This document shows positions 53,501 to 64,000 of a DNA stretch of 64,000 bases, piece after piece (the first letter of the stretch is position 1; every line of letters begins with the position of its first letter). Source of the DNA: Eutreptiella sp. 'Long Island Sound 2002'. Taxonomy: Eukaryota; Euglenozoa; Euglenophyceae; Eutreptiales; Eutreptiaceae. The notes under the pieces are model-generated. The model ran no database searches. It was not told where the DNA came from and worked only from the letters and a program-made list of their open reading frames with translations. The DNA lies in the NCBI GenBank assembly GCA_964036045.1, contig OZ038385.1, forward strand, positions 19,525,079-19,589,078. The letters run 5' to 3'. Position numbers and translations under genes: made by a program.

Positions 53501-54061
53501 TGCACATGGTGGGTCGAGTTTGGCATCCAGGAGAAATTAGTGCGCCAACACTCCGTGCACATACTTCGGCATCAAATCACAGCGCTCTGCCATCTCTGTC
53601 TGCCGCAGTGATGTTCGGCCAGGGCACTCCCCAACTTTTTTTTTAAAAGACAAAAGGAAAGCGGAGAACCATACAGCAGTTGGGCGGTGGCTGACGGCGG
53701 ATAGAGACCAAAGGCGGTCGGACGGTCACCAAGGTTGGATGGGAACCGACGGCGCTCCCTGAGGCGCTCCTTAGCTCACACCCAACCAAAAAAAAAAAGG
53801 AAAAGATGGGGTGACAAAAGAGCGCCCCGCGTTTGGCGTGACAGGATCGCGACCTTTGTGAAACTTCCTGCGGTACTTCTTACTGCACATGCACACGCTG
53901 GTATGTCCCGTTTGCGAGCAGAGCACAGCACATTTGCCTTCTGGAGTACAAGGGTCCTTTCTGTAGCAGACGCACATACAGGCACCGTATTGCACGCGGC
54001 ATTGCATGGCATTCCAATACCTGGCACTGTTGTGAGCGAAACCATTAACGTCAGCACCAAC
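48903..54061. other. Stretch without a recognised gene
   Basis: Only weak candidates. A 224-codon minus frame at 51646-50972 contains DTDDDD|GTGAGA, an exon-like donor near 51483. Also holds the AG microsatellite, G run 50923-50935 and C run 52635-52651. Confidence 0.35.
50490..50590. repeat. (AG)n microsatellite, partly interrupted
   Basis: About 23 AG units, then GAGC, GAGT and GTGA variants. Confidence 0.95.
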
Positions 54062-54685
54062 CCGGAAGACGCTTGCACGTCTCGGGGCGCTTCTTGGCCC
54101 TGCGGCATTGGGACGCTGCAATCTACGGGTTTGGGGTCCTTGCTGGGCTCCTGCAAGTCTTGGATGGGATCTCTCAAATCCTGTCGAAGATCCTGAAGGC
54201 CTGTGCCCTCTTGGTCCTGCTTGCAAGTGAAGGCCTCGAACTTGCTTGGCAGCTCGAACTGGTCCTTGCGCTGTGGGGCCGAAGGGCGGACTTCGGTGTA
54301 CAGCTTGTACCCACCGGACACGAAATCCGGGTCTTCTTCCGGCATTGGGGAAGGAGACGGAGATGGAGATGGAGACGGAGACGGAGACGGAGACGGGGAC
54401 GGGGACGGAGATCGCGACGGCGATGGGGAAACAGAGGGGGAAGGGGACCGCGATGGAGACGATGATGGGGATGCGGACGGGGATGGACCCGGGGACCAGG
54501 ATTCAGATGGGGATGGGGATGGGGACGGGGATGGGGCCAGTGGGACAGAGGGGGAGTGGGAGGCCATCGGGATGATGGCGGATTCATCGGTCTCTTGGAG
54601 AGGGAGGGCGACGGGGCGTGACGCCGCAGGGAAGTCGTTGACCCCTGTGACGACACGGACCCGGGGCACCATATCCGGCGGCAAT
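54062..54685 (-). CDS. Ser-Pro repeat protein, internal exon
   Basis: The exon opens after TCTGAACAG with LPPDMVPRVRVVTGVNDF. A tract of about 60 residues of SP dipeptides follows, then EEDPDFVSGGYKLYTEVRPS, PQRKDQFELPSKFEAF and a Gln/Asp-rich helix (LQDLRQDLRDPIQDLQ). A donor TCCGG|GTTGGT keeps the frame. The SP tract is read from a GGNGAY minisatellite, so the other strand shows an equally open Gly-Asp frame. I prefer the minus strand because the flanks look like real protein and the surrounding genes share that orientation. Product unknown. Confidence 0.42.
54345..54540. repeat. GGNGAY hexanucleotide repeat within the SP-rich exon
   Basis: GGAGAC/GGGGAC/GGAGAT units, which encode Ser-Pro on the minus strand. 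Confidence 0.8.
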
Positions 54686-55197
54686 CTGTTCAGAGTAGGA
54701 ACAACACTCGGACAAGCGAAAGGATGGAAACGGTGCTGTGCACGCACACTACACATAGTTTTGGGGATTGGCGCGCCTCAAGTGTGGCGGGAAAAGCGTG
54801 TGCTGGCCTCTGAAAAAGCAGTTGGGGAGGTTCGTTGTGTGATGGGCTGCCTGTTTCCTCCTAACTTGGGTAACCTCCACTGCCCTTCCCCTTGATCATG
54901 CAGAATGGAAAGTGATGGTAAAATAAAGGTGGCGGATTGCGCCTCATCTGGCATGCGCACGCACAGGTTAACCAGTGTCAAGCCATGCCTTGGTCCAAGG
55001 CTTTTCCATCCTTCAATGACCTTGGGAATACGTGCACATCTCAACCACACTCAGTGTTCTTTTAACAAACCTGTAGGGGATCAAAGACCTCACAATGTAT
55101 TGCTCATGCTCGTTGACGAACCTCGAGAACTTAACCTCCAACAACCGTTCTATGGCACCTAAATTGAAAGCGGTGAAGGGGACGAGGAGGAGAGTTT

Positions 55198-55764
55198 CTA
55201 ATCACATTGCCACAACGGCATCATAAACATGCGAAGGGGCAAACCTAAGGGCATATCGACCACTAATGTAGTGCGCCTCTCAGAGGGCTGGACGCTCGTC
55301 GCACCCATATTCATCAATCGATCTCTCAAGTATTTGATGTGCCGATTGCGCTGGCTGAGCTCTACTTCGAAGCGATGATTTGACAACGACTTGAATGGGG
55401 CGGCAATGTGCTGGAAGGATGAATCGAAATGGATTCTCGAGTGCGTTGATGTGGTACACGTCCGTCGTGGATATGTAGCGTGTGGTGGCGTGGCGCCAAC
55501 ATGAATGCATCCATGAAAATCGAGCACATTCAACGAAGGTAAGAGTGGAAGCTCAAGGCCGTTACCGGGGCGACCCACTGTGAGTTGGCTTTGCACGTGT
55601 TGTGAATAGCTAAAGACCGGTGTAAAGTTGTGCCACAAGCTCACGCTATGTTTGCAGATCTCGCGACTCGGTGTGTGCCGTAATTCACCGCTGTTGTCCA
55701 TAAAACACCGCAAAAAGGAGTGGCGAGCAAAGTTGCCGGTTGTGTGAGTGTCTGAGTCTGCCAC
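55198..55764 (-). CDS. Hypothetical protein, 188 codons, unrecognised
   Basis: Single open frame ending TGA, starting at GTG GCA GAC TCA. It contains HFDSSFQHIAAPFKSLSN, then HRFEVELSQRNRHIKYLRDR, a possible helix. No splice signals or family were identified. It may be an exon or a transposon remnant. Confidence 0.28.
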   Translation of the reverse strand: MADSDTHTTGNFARHSFLRCFMDNSGELRHTPSREICKHSVSLWHNFTPVFSYSQHVQSQLTVGRPGNGLELPLLPSLNVLDFHGCIHVGATPPHATYPRRTCTTSTHSRIHFDSSFQHIAAPFKSLSNHRFEVELSQRNRHIKYLRDRLMNMGATSVQPSERRTTLVVDMPLGLPLRMFMMPLWQCD

Positions 55765-56559
55765 GGGCCTGGTACTTTCTTGTGGGGACCTTTGGCAACG
55801 TCCTAAAGCCGAAGTACTCGTCCCACAAGCTCCACTCCTACCTCTTCAATCCCTAGGCCATGGCGTGCACAATTCAATGATCTCATGGGACCCGATGTCC
55901 ATGATGCGGGTTACCATCACGGTATGGCCGCAATTAAAGGGCCTTGGTTTGTTGGCCGAGAGCGGACTGATTGACCGCGTGTTAGTCCCACACGCCCGGG
56001 CATCCGATGGCCGTGGGTTGCGCTAAGTGTGCGTATGTGAACATCGAAGCAACATCGATTTAATAAGCGCACCAAAACCCAAACGCTTCATACTATTTCA
56101 CAACCCGATGACCACGTCACACAAACACAAGCAATGAACCTTCCAATGACTCGGTATTGCAAGAACTTGCGGGGTTGCAGAGACTTGCGAGGTCAAATCA
56201 ACTTTTGGGATGGTAGCGATGTTCACCTTGGTTGGTTTGTAGATAAAGTGCTTCGTGACAAGGACACCAATTAGAACAAAATAACCCAAAAGAACGAAGC
56301 AAGATATTGCACCCGTGCATCGTCGTGAAAGAACCATCTTGATAAAGTACTGAACAAGTGGAAAGCATGCAGCACCGAACATTGGCAAGTTTATAGCTTT
56401 GTCTCATGCATATTTACTCCTTTGTTTCTATTTCTCACCGAAGAGTTCACGATGGAGACCACGACCACCGCCATTGCCACGAGGCTACTCGATATGGGCG
56501 GTGCACAAATGAAACGGAACTTTTCTTCGCCCCCATGCTCGTTTGCAAAGTGTGAAAAC

Positions 56560-57500
56560 AAGGAGGGTGGTATTCCTTTGTGGAGGAGGAGGGTGCTTTT
56601 GTGCAAAAGGAGGTGGAAGACACTTTTGTGCAACACGCGGGGTGGTTGTTCTTTGTAAAACGAGGTGATACTCTTTTGCAAAACCAACCGGTGCTTTTTG
56701 TGAAAAAGAAAGCGGCATTGTTTTGAAAACGACGGTGGTGTCTTTTGTTGCAACAACAGACATGTGCTAGAACACGGCATCACCACGTTATATTGTTCCG
56801 TCGGCTTCGCAAAGCCATTCGGTTGCTTGAATGCTGCAGCATATACACCAAGGACCAAGTACCAAATGAAACCCGTCAACGGAGGCTCCATAGCAAAGCA
56901 AATAAAAGTACTTACAAGAGCACGTTCAGCAAAACAAAGTTACTCACAAATGCATGAAGCTAGCCACAATGTGCAGTCTAACGGGCGTGTTCAGCAGGTA
57001 CATGCACATTCGATGCTCATGCCACCTGCCTTTGACCAAAGTGGCTCCTGCTTGTGCAAAAGGCACCTCCTTCGCTTCCTTTTTCACAAAAAGCACCACC
57101 ACCTCCATGTTGCATGAGAGCACTACAACTGTTGCAAACGAGATGGTGCTCTTGTGCGGAAGGAATAGACATTGTTTTGTTTTTTTTTGCAAAAGATGGG
57201 TTGCTCATTGATTTTGGTGTAATTTGATGATACAATATCAAGCTTGATGGTTGCACAAAAGCGCTCAAACGTTTGCAAAATAGTGTCACTTCCATTCGCA
57301 CAATATTGCCGCTAGATCATTGTGGTTAGCTAGGCCGATCCCCAAGCTACCTGTGGAGGAGTAGTTTCTTTTAAAAGAGCAACACCAACATTTCTTTTGT
57401 GCGCAAGGAAGTGGGCGACACTATTGGGCAAAAGGAGAGGTGGGTGTCTTTTCCACAAGGACGTGGTGCTACTCGTAGAGGGTAGATAAAGATGGCACAT
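56560..57500. repeat. Degenerate minisatellite-like region
   Basis: Scattered units of the type TTTTGTGCAAAAGGAGGTGG and the complementary TTTGCACAAAAG on both strands, for example 56570-56760, 57040-57200 and 57390-57480. No gene recognised. Confidence 0.5.
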
Positions 57501-57645
57501 GTCGATGGTGTTTCGCAAGGCGTGATTGGCAAGTGACTCTTCCGTTGGGTTTTCATGTCACGACACGCACTCGTCCGAAACGAAGTCGCAAAACACAACT
57601 ATGGCGTTTGTGCGCAATAAAACAAGAATATTCTCTCTCCATTGG

Positions 57646-57782
57646 GTAAGGTAAACTGCCCAAATCGAGGCCCCTGCTCTAATTGAGGGCCACTTTGGGC
57701 TGATATTGACTTTTTTGTGGAAACCCCTTTGAAAATCGGTACCAATGGCCCTAGCAATGTCCCAATCTTCCCTCCTAGCAAG
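57646..57782 (-). repeat. Inverted-repeat arm 1 (uninterrupted)
   Basis: Reverse complement of 58322-58452. Read on the minus strand it encodes REDWDIARAIGTDFQRGF and AGASIWAVYL inside an ORF at 57935-57558. It preserves the sequence across the point where the other arm is split by the LTR element. Confidence 0.75.
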
Positions 57783-58321
57783 GAAACAGGCAAAGGCAAG
57801 CTTTTGGGGCCATTTCTGTTCAATTTTTCCGCCAACGGTACCGGCATCTGTTACCTGAAAAAACCGCTCTCCCAGATCTGCAGAAATCGACAAGAAAACG
57901 CCAGATCCCAAAAGCAAGGTCTTTTTCCATGTCATCTGAACAATAATGCTATCAATATTTCATAGGGTGTGTATGCTACGGTTTTTGGCAAAAACGTGAG
58001 ATACGGGCGGCAAAGGTGTTGAGCATTGAAAAGACGTGTCCTCACATTCATTCAGTTTGGGTGTAATAGTAACAATAATAGTAGGTGTAATAGTAGTAAT
58101 AAGCAATGTGAAAAAGAAAAGAAAAGGAAAAAGAGAAGAAGAAGCAGCACGAGCAGGTTATGGAAGATAACGAGTGAACGGAAGACACAAGTTCCTCCAA
58201 ATGGTGCTCTTTAAAAGCAACACATTTCAATTTCACATGCATGTTTGAGTTTGGTGCTCTCTGAAATGAAGGATGCGTCTCATTTCTGAGCTGATTCGTG
58301 GCCTTTGATATTTTTCTTAGA

Positions 58322-58452
58322 TAAGAAGGAAGATTGGCACATTGCTAAGGCCATTGGTACCGATTTTCAAAGACATTTGCACCAAATAGTCAATATCAGC
58401 CCAAAGAGGCCCTTAAGTACAGTAGCGGCTTCGATTTGGGCAGTTTACCTTA
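58322..58452 (+). repeat. Inverted-repeat arm 2 (broken by the LTR insertion)
   Basis: Reads KEDWHIAKAIGTDFQRHL and ASIWAVYL in the same frame as arm 1. The LTR element begins directly after TTTACCTTA, and the sequence resumes after its CCTTA duplication at 61612. Confidence 0.75.
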
Positions 58453-58723
58453 TGTATACCCTATGGGGTACTGGACTGATCTCTTTTACGGCGAGCAATT
58501 TGCAAAGCACAACACCAACTCCGTTGATCACTCCTTGAAATTGTCGAAATCCTTCATGATCAGTCCATACAGAGAACCCTGAATTACAAACAGAAATTTT
58601 AATATAAAACAGAACTTTTCAAGAGTGTAAAATCCTTTATTTCTGCACGCGCGCGACGCAATCTTAAGCTACAGGATCGCGATCTGGCTGCGGGCAGCCC
58701 CCTGCTGGGCATAACCCGTCACA
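58453..58723 (-). repeat. 3' LTR
   Basis: Near-identical to 61342-61611, with few substitutions and about one indel (for example GTGTAA versus GCGTAA). This suggests a fairly recent insertion. Confidence 0.85.
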
Positions 58724-60918
58724 CCCCCCGCCAAGCCCTTGCCGCAGCCACTAGGCCACCTGCAAGGGCTGACACACACCCAGGGGTATGCACAGCCATT
58801 ACTGTACAGAAAATTTGCTGAAAACGACTGAGATATTATACACTGACCTAACCCCAAGACCTGAAATCCTGAACTAAGGTCCCTCTACTTTCCTCCGGGT
58901 ATCCTACACACCATCCTGAGTGGGGGGGTCACTGCCACCTAAAAACCCAGCTGACTATGGGAAAAAATACCTGAGAAAGCACTAAAAGGTTTTAAACAGA
59001 AAATCACCCAAGCAAAAATTCTGACCTGAACTTCTGGCCTAAAACTCAGGGGGGCAGTTGCTATAATGAAATTCAAAACAGTTCCACTTGATTCTACTTA
59101 TTGCCCATGCCATCTATCTGGTCCAAAAAAATTTCCTGCACCAAAAACAACCCCGCTCAGAAGTTTGAAAAAAAATCAGCAAACACACAAGCAGCACAAA
59201 TAGGGCAAGCAGCACACAAAAAAATATGTGAGTCTGTTCTGAACCGACCCACTGTGCTGACAACCCTTAAACTAATGTACAGATTGCTGCTGTATTTGCT
59301 TCATTGACTTAAATTACTTCTGAGCTTCATGATGGTTCGTCAGTACTCCGGCCCTGCAATCCTGAAAGATAGCAGGGCACAAAAGCAGGAGTCCTGACAC
59401 TTGGGGGGGGGGGGGGGTGCAGATCCGACGAATGGAAACAGACCTGGCTCACTGGGCGCCGAAAAACAGTTTGGTTCCTGAATTCTGATATGACTTCATC
59501 TGAGTGTACCTGAAAACAGAGCAGGAAGGGAAAAAAAATGGATAAGGGTTGAGAAAATCAGCGGGTCAGGGCAAATGAACTTGCATGGATACAATGCAGC
59601 AAACACATGCGCAAGTGTGCACACGTGCATACATTAGTAAAAAAAATACCTGAGCGTCCCCAGAAAAAAACGCAAGTAAACAGTACACGGGCCTGCAGCA
59701 CATATGTTGCTGAGGCCTCGCCCCCCTCCCACTGTGGGGTGCTACCCGCAGGCAAAAAAACTGCACCCCAAAATTCCCTTGCAAAAAAAAAAACAAAGCA
59801 GAATTTTCCCATACACTCTGGCCTAGAGTGCATGTTCCCACTGAGGCACTAACTCCTCTGTGGGGGGGGCTGGAGTCACTGCAGGAGCAGTGGCTCTGCA
59901 ATGTAACTCTGCAGAGGCAGAGCATATGAGTCCCAAACTGGGACAATGGGTGGGGAGGGTACAAAAAAATATAATAAGTTTACCCATAGAATAGGTATGG
60001 GAGTAGAGCACCGGCAAATGCACAGGCATGCTCTAGCTCTCAAACAGGAGCAAAGAGGTAAAAAGAGCGACACTGTGACTCTGAAAAATTCCAGAAGTCT
60101 TTTGAAAAAAATTCCTCTTGTCAGCAAAACAAGCCAAAATTGGGTGGACATCTCACGAGCAAAATGCTCAAAATCAGGCCAGCGTACCACTGGGCCTGAA
60201 GCCTCAGATTCAAAAAACTGAAGCAAGGCTGCACATCAGTGTGAGCCACTGAGCACAAAAACAGTGCTTTTTGAGCGCCATAGGCACTGAGTGTCGGACC
60301 CATTTTTCTCATCTAGCTCATTTGAGCTAGGATCTACCATAAAAAACTGACGAAGACTGAAAAAAACTCAAAGACAAGCCGAATGCACAAAGCGCCTTAC
60401 TGCCCAAGCACAAGGCCCAGGGTAGGCGCGCGGTGCTCAGTGCTGTTCAGTGCTTCGATGATCCCACAATCGATTGAGGTATCGGATCTGACACTGACTG
60501 AAGTGAGAATGAGCTGAGTCTGAATCAAGGCTATACAGTGGGAGACTGCCAATGCGGTGGCTCTCCACTGTGCAAGCGCGCACGAACACACGCAACACAA
60601 ACTGAAAACCTTCAGTCTACTCGACCGTCCTGCTGCTGGACATGCTCAGCTCTTTCGTTGTGCTGCCTCTGGTGCAGCGCTCATCTCCTTCACTCGTGGC
60701 CGCAGGCGTGCGCTCTCTTCATCGTAACTCGTCAGCGCGCTCTTATTCAACGTGATTGGTCTTCTCACTCAAACTTGTCAGCCGAACTCTCACTCTGCTC
60801 GACGCCAGCACTCCAACGCGCGCTTCAGCGAACACAGGTCCAGGGACAGCTTTGCGAAACCCATTCCTTCAGTAAGAGCACAGCATCATTACAAAAGGGG
60901 CGTGATAGGAGCACAGCT

Positions 60919-61323
60919 TCAACAAGCCTCTTGAGTTTTGCGCCGCCGACCCCTGCTCCAACGCGGAGGCCGCCAAGGGGATATGGAGAGCGCAACAGCG
61001 CACAGACTGGCCGCCACCAGTGACTCCACCACGGCAACCTCGTCTTCCAAAGGTGACTCAACCCACGTTTCTCTTTTGCGCAATTCCTCACCAGCTAAAT
61101 GTGCCCGCAGCGTTTCAAAACTTCCATAGCATTCAGTACGTCGTATATTTCGTAACTGATTTTCATTCAATCGCCGTAATGTCTCACATTCTCGACGCTG
61201 GAGTTCTTGTTGTACCAGAGGCTTCACACCTGGACTATTTGAACTCAGTTTTTGCAGACGGCTGACATTTAGCACTGTCCAGTCAGGAACCATGAAACCA
61301 CTGTGTCCCGGCAGATCCGCCAT
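60919..61323 (-). CDS. ORF of the LTR element, 134 aa (gag-like position)
   Basis: Starts MADLPGHSGFMVPDWTV shortly after the 5' LTR and contains a charged helix (QQELQRRECETLRRLNENQL) and a basic C-terminus (RWSRGRRRKTQ). The position and coiled-coil/basic layout suggest a truncated gag-like protein, but there is no zinc knuckle or other diagnostic motif. Confidence 0.45.
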   Translation of the reverse strand: MADLPGHSGFMVPDWTVLNVSRLQKLSSNSPGVKPLVQQELQRRECETLRRLNENQLRNIRRTECYGSFETLRAHLAGEELRKRETWVESPLEDEVAVVESLVAASLCAVALSISPWRPPRWSRGRRRKTQEAC

Positions 61324-61341
61324 CTCGAAGTTCGACAATTT

Positions 61342-61611
61342 TGTATACCCTGTGGGGTACTGGACTGATCTCTTTTACGGCGAGCAATTTGCAAAGCACA
61401 ACACCAACTCCGTTGATCACTCTTTGAAGTTGTCGAAATCCTTCATGATCAGTCCATACAGAGAACCCTGAATTACAAACAGAAATTTTAATATAAAACA
61501 GAACTTTTCAAGAGCGTAAAATCCTTTATTTCTGCACGCGCGCGACGCATCCTAAGCTACAGGATCGCGATCTGGCTGCGGGCAGCCCCCTGCTGGGCAT
61601 AACTCGTCACA
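61342..61611 (-). repeat. 5' LTR
   Basis: Copy at the element's 5' side. It ends GTATACA and is followed after 19 nt by the internal ORF's ATG. Confidence 0.85.
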
Positions 61612-62278
61612 CCTTACTCACCATTGCTTGCGTACAATCTACAGTAATTTGTTGAGGTGACTGCCAAAACAATGAATCTAAAGAATTCAGATTTGAAAAG
61701 TATTTGTCGCAACTTCATTTTCATAGGCAAACCGTGCCAACGAGAAAGTTTTTGCTTTGCATTTCTTGTTTTCTAATTTTTTTAGACCGCACTTGCATAT
61801 GGCAATGAGTGCTAAAATCCAAAGTCTTTTGCTTCTGTGTAGCACTGCTGACCAAGGACCGCGCACAAAGGTAGGCCCCTAGGTTAGAGGAGCTTAGAGT
61901 TTTTAGAAACATGAGACCATTACTGCAGAAAGGTTGGCGTGCATTGATGAGGCCTATAGGATGAAGAAACTTCGTTCTACGTTTTACTTTTGTCGGCTCG
62001 CCTCTACCCGGTTCGCTATGATAGCCGCTAGGTGGGATCCCGCCCCTGAGCTCATGTCCAATCCTTCAACTCATAGCTTCGTCGTACCGGCTCCGTTTAC
62101 TCCGATTTTAACTACCAATGTGAACTACAAACCGGAGCGATGTAGGTATGAACAGAATGCAAATAGAATCATCAAAATATGCACCAGGAGATGCGACGTA
62201 TGGACAGTGTGTAGAAACAGGGCCTTAATGAAATTCGTCTGCGAAATACTTTTTATCGGGCTTCCATGCACGACCACC

Positions 62279-62719
62279 TCATGGCCGCCCACGTCTTCCT
62301 TCCCACTCAGCCACTCTTTGTTTTTCTTTTGGTTTCTTATGCACCTTCCTTGCCTCGATTTGTTGGACTTTGGTTGCCTCTTCAGCTTGCCGCTCCATGG
62401 CAACAACCTTATGTTTCCAAAGAATGTCAGCACAAGGCAATTTGTGTATCCTATATTGAGTTTGAAACCGTTGTGCTTCTCTAACAATGGTTTAAAGTTC
62501 TGCATCATCCAAAAAATGGTTACAAGAAACTGTGTCGCGAACAATAAAATTCATCGTAGCATGGAAAGGGTTAATTTGCGCTTGCAGAAATAGCAATGTG
62601 TCATCGGGCGTTCGAAAAAGAGATTCGCAAACTACAGTCTTTCCCACTATCACTTCCTACTTCAATTATTTATCGGCTACGAACTCGGACACGGATGAAA
62701 TGACACCACGTTGGTAGCT
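62279..62719 (-). pseudogene. Decayed coiled-coil-rich ORF, possibly a transposase C-terminal part
   Basis: After a CCCCTCACAG acceptor, 147 codons run in one frame to TGA. Pieces include SYQRGVISSVSEFVADK, GKTVVCESLFRTPDDTLLF, QAQINPFHATMNFIVRDT, then a charged helix (WKHKVVAMERQAEEATKVQQ) and a basic end (KPKEKQRVAEWEGRRGRP). Three stops interrupt it (TAA, TAG, TAA) but there is no frameshift. The helical basic tail loosely recalls the C-termini of pogo/CENP-B-type transposases; that is a guess. Confidence 0.35.
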
Positions 62720-64000
62720 CTGTGAGGGGTGAACCGTTCTTTTGTGCGTTTGAGGAAAGCACCAAGTTGGCATTGTAGTACAATTAGACAGAGAGATTGG
62801 CGAACCATATCCATACTACCCTTCTGATTCTGCAAGGTTCTGATTATTGGCATACTTCATTCGGTACCTTGGCAAATAAAACTTTTGCGAATGAAGCGTG
62901 CAAAACAGTATCAGTGCGCAAAAAGAGCAAACCATCAGGAGAATGATATTCTGGTTCTCAGTAGTTTTTGATTATGTAAACCTCACTGCTCTTCCCGATA
63001 GTTTTTGATGATGAAAACCTCAATGCTTTTCAAAATAAAGGATTGAATTCAAAGTTTTCAAGCAATGGTAGCCACCAGAACACGAGGATCAAATTCAAGA
63101 TGAACTCGTTCCAAGTCAAAGCACAAATAGCCAAGGGGGGTTGAAGAAAGGACAGTGCCGACTTAAATACAAAGCTTCACCCATTTACAAACAAAAGTAA
63201 ATGGTTTAAAAATGGAAACTGTCAACAATCTTGCTACATATAGCATTCGTCAATGGATGTACACTGTTTTGTGTGCAATGGAGTAGGTTAGGAATCTGGA
63301 GCAAGTAGGTTGGGCCAGACACAAGATACGGCTCGGCCAAATTGGCCAAGCATCTGAATTCAAAAACAGTTACAAAGTAGTACCACAATAAGTAGATGAA
63401 ACTTTTGAATATCTGTGTTTTGAGGTGGGAGACCACTAGGCTTGGCATGATGTGCCTACTTTATTTCGGTATATACCTCATAACTCCGCTCCATGAGTGG
63501 TGGGAGTGAACTTCATGAGAGGCTCGGGTTATTACCCTCGTTACTTTGAAAAATGTGCTCAATGCTTCATAAGAGCAAAGAAAGTGATAAGATGTTAGTC
63601 TTAAATACTTTTCAAAGAATAGGGGCGGCTTGGCCTAGATCAAGTATCCTAAAGTCTCCCCTTGGAGTACGAGTTGATCAAGCTAGTAGGACCAAAGAAA
63701 AAGGCCCAAAGTACCGAAAAATTATCTTAGTAAATACCTGATACTAGCAAATAGCACTCTCATCAATTCATAGAAACACCTTACACCGCTGGCACCTAGC
63801 AAAACAGTGTAAAGCACGGTGTATGATGTCCCAATCGAAAGGCGTTTCACCAATGTTTCACAGGTTGAGCGAAAACATTTGGTAAAATTTTGAGGGTAGT
63901 GGGGTTGGAACCTATGACCTCCCCTCTACAACACACGTGTGAAGTTACCGGCACCGCGGTGTATATGACGGGCACGGCTAATGCCGTATGAAAACATAGA
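62720..64000. other. AT-rich end of the window, nothing recognised
   Basis: Short open frames only, plus the tRNA-like fragment at 63860-63990. Confidence 0.4.
63860..63990 (-). repeat. tRNA-like or SINE-like fragment
   Basis: Minus strand contains GGTCATAGGTTCCAACCCC, one change from a tRNA T-arm, behind GTTGTAGAGGGGA. It does not fold as a complete tRNA by eye. Confidence 0.22.

Larger units (their letters stand above)
58453..61611 (-). mobile_element. LTR retroelement, non-autonomous (3159 bp), target duplication CCTTA
   Basis: Two direct repeats of about 270 bp (58453-58723 and 61342-61611), read on the minus strand, start TGTGACG and end GTATACA, the canonical TG...CA ends. A 5-bp CCTTA duplication flanks the element (58448-58452 and 61612-61616). 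A purine-rich GGCGGGGGG precedes the 3' LTR. The internal 2.6 kb has one ORF (61323-60919) and no reverse transcriptase, integrase or protease motifs, so this resembles a TRIM/LARD-type element. No clear primer-binding site was seen after the 5' LTR. Confidence 0.85.

Noticed and set aside
1-64000. CRISPR arrays, bacterial operons, rRNA genes
   Set aside because: No regularly spaced repeats with unique spacers, no Shine-Dalgarno-led ORF clusters and no rRNA signature seen.

Overview
The window is nuclear DNA from a eukaryote. Coding sequence is broken by GT-AG introns and there are no bacterial-style operons. Long homopolymer G and C runs, microsatellites and short inverted-repeat transposons fill the spaces. 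A unicellular alga or other protist is likely, but that lineage is a guess. The standard genetic code fits, because the gene models end in TGA, TAA or TAG.

The anchor is one recognisable gene on the minus strand at 34091-11584, an LMBR1-domain membrane protein of the LMBRD2 family. I reconstructed 13 exons (about 1.9 kb coding in 22.5 kb) whose phases all match from ATG to TGA. About 92% of the locus is intron, and the introns hold most of the mobile DNA.

Upstream of it, in the same orientation, are three partial gene models that I do not recognise. The first is 41322-38082 (proline-rich part plus a hydrophobic part, with very small exons). The second is 44177-42091 (acidic, then Lys/Pro-rich). 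The third is 47136-45160 (with an RVxF-like motif and an acidic/Ser-rich tail). Isolated exon candidates lie at 48902-48751, 54685-54062 and 9063-8805. No other gene was recognised in 0-7 kb, 9-11.5 kb, 34-38 kb, 49-53.7 kb or 62.8-64 kb.

Mobile elements include three hAT-like miniature elements with exact 8-bp target duplications (12972, 21893, 23160). There are several other terminal-inverted-repeat families, some starting and ending in G/C runs. A 1.2-kb tandem duplication is bracketed by telomere-like repeats (16.8-19.2 kb). The right end (about 55.8-64 kb) is more AT-rich. It carries a 3.16-kb LTR element without a recognisable polymerase, flanked by a CCTTA duplication and inserted into one arm of an inverted repeat, and a decayed, coiled-coil-rich reading frame at 62.3-62.7 kb.
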